Source of the DNA: Clostridiales bacterium
GTDB lineage: Bacteria; Bacillota; Clostridia; Lachnospirales; Lachnospiraceae
Direction: 5' to 3'
DNA: 17,734 nt
Assembly: GCA_019416265.1 (NCBI GenBank)
Contig: DXXQ01000031.1
Span: 1 to 17,734, forward strand
Part shown: positions 15,611 to 17,734 of the stretch, in pieces
Position numbering within the stretch: position 1 is the stretch's first letter
How the letters are laid out: each line of letters starts with the position of its first letter
Translations under genes and position numbers: made by a program
Notes under the pieces: generated by a model
Seen by the model: the letters and a program-made list of their open reading frames with translations, nothing else
What the model was told of the DNA's origin: nothing
Database searches by the model: none

Positions 15611-15639
15611 TTGACAAATAAAAATCCCGTGACTATAAT
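15611..15639 (+). promoter_or_regulatory. Consensus SigA promoter for the thrS leader
   Basis: A perfect TTGACA (15611-15616), 17 nt, and a perfect TATAAT (15634-15639). Such a strong promoter is usual where control is exerted later by a T-box. Transcription would begin near 15646. Confidence 0.92.
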
Positions 15640-15660
15640 GGGGATAGATATAAAATAACA

Positions 15661-15890
15661 CGTTGACGAGACGAGTAAGCTGTGAAAGCATACAGAGAGA
15701 GGTACATTTGCTGGAAGTGCCTTATGGGGAAGCAGCCGAAAACTACCTCTGAGTGGCCCTAATCCGGTCCGGTGATTCCGTTACCATCGAATAAGTGGCT
15801 CAGGCTTTATAAGCCGGGAGCAAGCAGGGTGGAACCGCGAGTATGACATATTCGTCCCTTACAGTGCAGATGCATTGTAAGGGATTTTTT
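15661..15890 (+). promoter_or_regulatory. T-box riboswitch (tRNA-Thr sensing) with terminator
   Basis: The conserved T-box AGGGTGGAACCGCG is at 15826-15839. It is followed by a terminator hairpin, CCCTTACAGTGCA (15856-15868) with TGCATTGTAAGGG (15871-15883), and a run of six T residues (15885-15890). Stem I features include the AGTA turn (15673-15676), the AGAGAG region and CTCTGAGTGG after the specifier. The specifier is best read as ACT (15742-15744), followed by A. A shift of three gives ACC (15745-15747), and both encode threonine. Stem III may be GGCTT TAT AAGCC (15803-15815). Uncharged tRNA-Thr should stabilise the antiterminator and let thrS be transcribed. The variable T-box base is A (TGGA), which predicts a U discriminator in the partner tRNA. 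Confidence 0.93.
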
Positions 15891-15937
15891 ATTTATCAGA
15901 ATAGCATACATTTGTACGAACATTCCAGATAAATAAA
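15888..15937 (+). repeat. AT-rich inverted repeat behind the T-box terminator
   Basis: TTTATTTATC (15888-15897) is the exact reverse complement of GATAAATAAA (15928-15937), with 30 nt between. The left arm begins in the terminator T-tract. No role is known. The rest of the spacer to the thrS start (15938-16050) holds no gene I can support. Confidence 0.55.
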
Positions 15938-16050
15938 AACGCTCCGCAAGGATGCGACCAGATGCAGAGCAGTGTGAGAAGAGTCTCCGGGCTATGCAGA
16001 CCCGCCCCTGCACAGAACAGAAAAACTTTTTTAAAAAAAGGAGAAAAGCA

Positions 16051-17734
16051 ATGATTATCACATTAAAAGATGGTTCCAAAAAAGAATACGCAGAAGCGAA
16101 ATCCATTATCGACATCGCCTATGACATCAGCGAAGGACTTGCGCGTGCAGCATGCGCAGGAGAAGTAAACGGAGAGGTTGTAGATTTAAGAACTGTTGTG
16201 GACAGCGACTGTGAGGTAAATATTCTCACAGCGAAGGATGAGGCTGGTCTTGCAGCGCTTCGTCATACAGCTTCCCACGTACTCGCTCAGGCAGTACAGA
16301 CACTTCACCCGGAAGCAAAAGTGGCAATCGGACCTTCTATTGACACTGGTTTTTACTATGATTTCGAATGTCCTCCATTTTCCAGGGAAGATCTTGACGA
16401 AATCGAAAAAGAGATGAAAAAGATCATAAAAAAAGGCGCAAAAATTGAGCGTTTTACAAAATCAAGAGAAGATGCTATCGCATACTTCAAAGAGAAAAAC
16501 GAGCCTTATAAGGTAGAGCTTATCGAAGATCTTCCGGAGGGTGAAGAAATTTCCTTTTACTCCCAGGGCGACTGGACAGACCTCTGTGCAGGTCCGCATC
16601 TTATGAGCACAAAAGGTGTAAAAGCCTTCAAGCTTCTTTCTGCTTCAGGTGCTTACTGGAGAGGAAGCGAGAAAAATCAGATGCTTACCCGTGTATACGG
16701 AACTGCTTACGCATCCAAGGATGATTTAAAAGCACATTTAGAGCAGATGGAAGAAGCAAAGAAGCGTGACCACAATAAGCTTGGCCGTGAGATGAAGCTG
16801 TTCACAACGGTAGATGTTATCGGACAGGGACTTCCGCTTATCATGCCAAATGGTGTGATTATGATGCAGGAAATGCAGCGTTGGATCGAGGACGAGGAGA
16901 CAAAGCGCGGTTATATTAGAACAAAGACACCTCTGATGGCTAAGAGCGACCTTTATAAGATTTCCGGACACTGGGATCACTACAAGGACGGAATGTTCGT
17001 ACTTGGAGATGAGGAAAAGGACAAAGAGGTATATGCCCTTCGCCCGATGACATGCCCATTCCAGTATTATGTATATAAAGCAGAGCAGCACAGCTATCGT
17101 GACCTGCCGCTGCGTTACGGCGAGACATCTACTCTGTTCCGTAACGAGGATTCCGGTGAGATGCACGGTCTGACACGTGTGCGTCAGTTTACCATTTCCG
17201 AGGGACATCTGATTGTAAGACCGGACCAGATGGTAAAAGAATTTAAGGATTGTATCGCCCTTGCACAGTACTGCCTCCAGGTTCTGGGTGTAGAGGAAGA
17301 TGTAACCTACCATCTTTCCAAGTGGGATCCGGAAAACAAGGAGAAATACATCGGTGATGCAGAGGTTTGGAATGAGACAGAGGGCCACATCAGACAGATG
17401 CTTGAAGAACTGAATATTCCATTTACAGAGGATGTGGGAGAGGCTGCATTCTACGGACCTAAGGTTGACATTAACGCAAAGAACGTATACGGAAAAGAAG
17501 ATACAATGATCACCATCCAGTGGGATGCCCTTCTTGCAGAGCAGTTTGACATGTACTACATTGATGAGAACGGTGACAAAAAACGTCCGTACATCATCCA
17601 CCGTACAGCAATGGGCTGCTACGAGAGAACTCTCGCATGGCTTGTTGAAAAATATGCCGGTTTATTCCCAACATGGCTTTGCCCGGAACAGGTTCGTATC
17701 ATCCCGATTTCCGAGAACTTCCACGATTATGCAG
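16051..17734 (+). CDS. thrS: Threonyl-tRNA synthetase (3' end cut off by the window)
   Basis: The first 561 codons of an enzyme usually about 635-645 aa long; the rest of the anticodon-binding domain lies beyond the window. It attaches threonine to tRNA-Thr. Order of parts: TGS domain (1-60), editing domain with His72, His76 (HTASH), Cys179 and His183 (CAGPH), and the class II catalytic core with motif 2 FRNEDSGEMHGLTRVRQF (Arg364) and motif 3 IHRTAMGCYER (517 onward). Zinc ligands expected from E. coli are all present: Cys335, His386 and His517. The stretch normally read FTQDDAH is FTISEGH here. AAGGAG precedes the ATG, which matches the normal N-terminus (MIITLKDG). Control is by the T-box upstream. 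Confidence 0.96.
   Translation, partial: MIITLKDGSKKEYAEAKSIIDIAYDISEGLARAACAGEVNGEVVDLRTVVDSDCEVNILTAKDEAGLAALRHTASHVLAQAVQTLHPEAKVAIGPSIDTGFYYDFECPPFSREDLDEIEKEMKKIIKKGAKIERFTKSREDAIAYFKEKNEPYKVELIEDLPEGEEISFYSQGDWTDLCAGPHLMSTKGVKAFKLLSASGAYWRGSEKNQMLTRVYGTAYASKDDLKAHLEQMEEAKKRDHNKLGREMKLFTTVDVIGQGLPLIMPNGVIMMQEMQRWIEDEETKRGYIRTKTPLMAKSDLYKISGHWDHYKDGMFVLGDEEKDKEVYALRPMTCPFQYYVYKAEQHSYRDLPLRYGETSTLFRNEDSGEMHGLTRVRQFTISEGHLIVRPDQMVKEFKDCIALAQYCLQVLGVEEDVTYHLSKWDPENKEKYIGDAEVWNETEGHIRQMLEELNIPFTEDVGEAAFYGPKVDINAKNVYGKEDTMITIQWDALLAEQFDMYYIDENGDKKRPYIIHRTAMGCYERTLAWLVEKYAGLFPTWLCPEQVRIIPISENFHDYA

Noticed and set aside
15952..16050. In-frame ATG 33 codons before the thrS start, with the frame fully open between them
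   Set aside because: It has no properly spaced ribosome site (AAGG touches the ATG), while the ATG at 16051 has AAGGAG and gives the normal ThrRS N-terminus.

Overview
The window looks like chromosomal DNA from a Gram-positive Clostridia, most likely the family Lachnospiraceae. The grounds are a type III glutamine synthetase, a T-box leader in front of thrS, tRNA genes without an encoded CCA, SigA-type TTGACA/TATAAT promoters and AGGAG ribosome binding sites, and a YitT/ftsE/ftsX/S41-protease neighbourhood. The genus cannot be fixed from sequence reading alone. Every gene I support lies on the + strand. I see no insertion sequence, phage gene, CRISPR array or other sign of recent transfer.

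Layout. (1) 1-245: two identical tRNA-Met(CAT) genes and their terminator. (2) 296-6179: a second terminator with a promoter overlapping it, then a diacylglycerol-kinase-family lipid kinase, type III glutamine synthetase (glnN), a MoxR-like AAA+ ATPase and a VWA-domain protein. The last three are tightly packed or overlapping. (3) 6258-8644: a strong promoter, an OPT-family transporter and a small PqqD-like protein whose start codon overlaps the transporter stop codon, then a long hairpin. (4) 8734-13877: a YitT-family membrane protein, a PucR/CdaR-type regulator, a terminator, a promoter, ftsE and ftsX (overlapping), two hairpins and an S41 C-terminal processing protease. (5) 13917-15570: a DegV-family protein and a SEC-C zinc-motif protein, each with its own promoter and each followed by a copy of the same 27-nt repeat. 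(6) 15611-17734: a consensus promoter, a T-box riboswitch with terminator, a 160-nt spacer, and thrS, cut off by the window end after 561 codons.

How they may work together. glnN makes glutamine from glutamate and ammonium. The MoxR and VWA proteins behind it form the usual pairing of an AAA+ remodeller with a metal-dependent (MIDAS) partner, and could act on glutamine synthetase or on something else. FtsE and FtsX form a membrane ABC complex that controls peptidoglycan hydrolysis at division, and the S41 protease is a plausible envelope partner. thrS is probably induced by uncharged tRNA-Thr through the T-box.

Most of the window is housekeeping. The parts most worth a second look are the glnN-MoxR-VWA unit, with a Cys/His cluster in the VWA protein; the OPT-PqqD pair; the altered threonine-pocket motif in ThrRS; and the paired 3'-end repeats.
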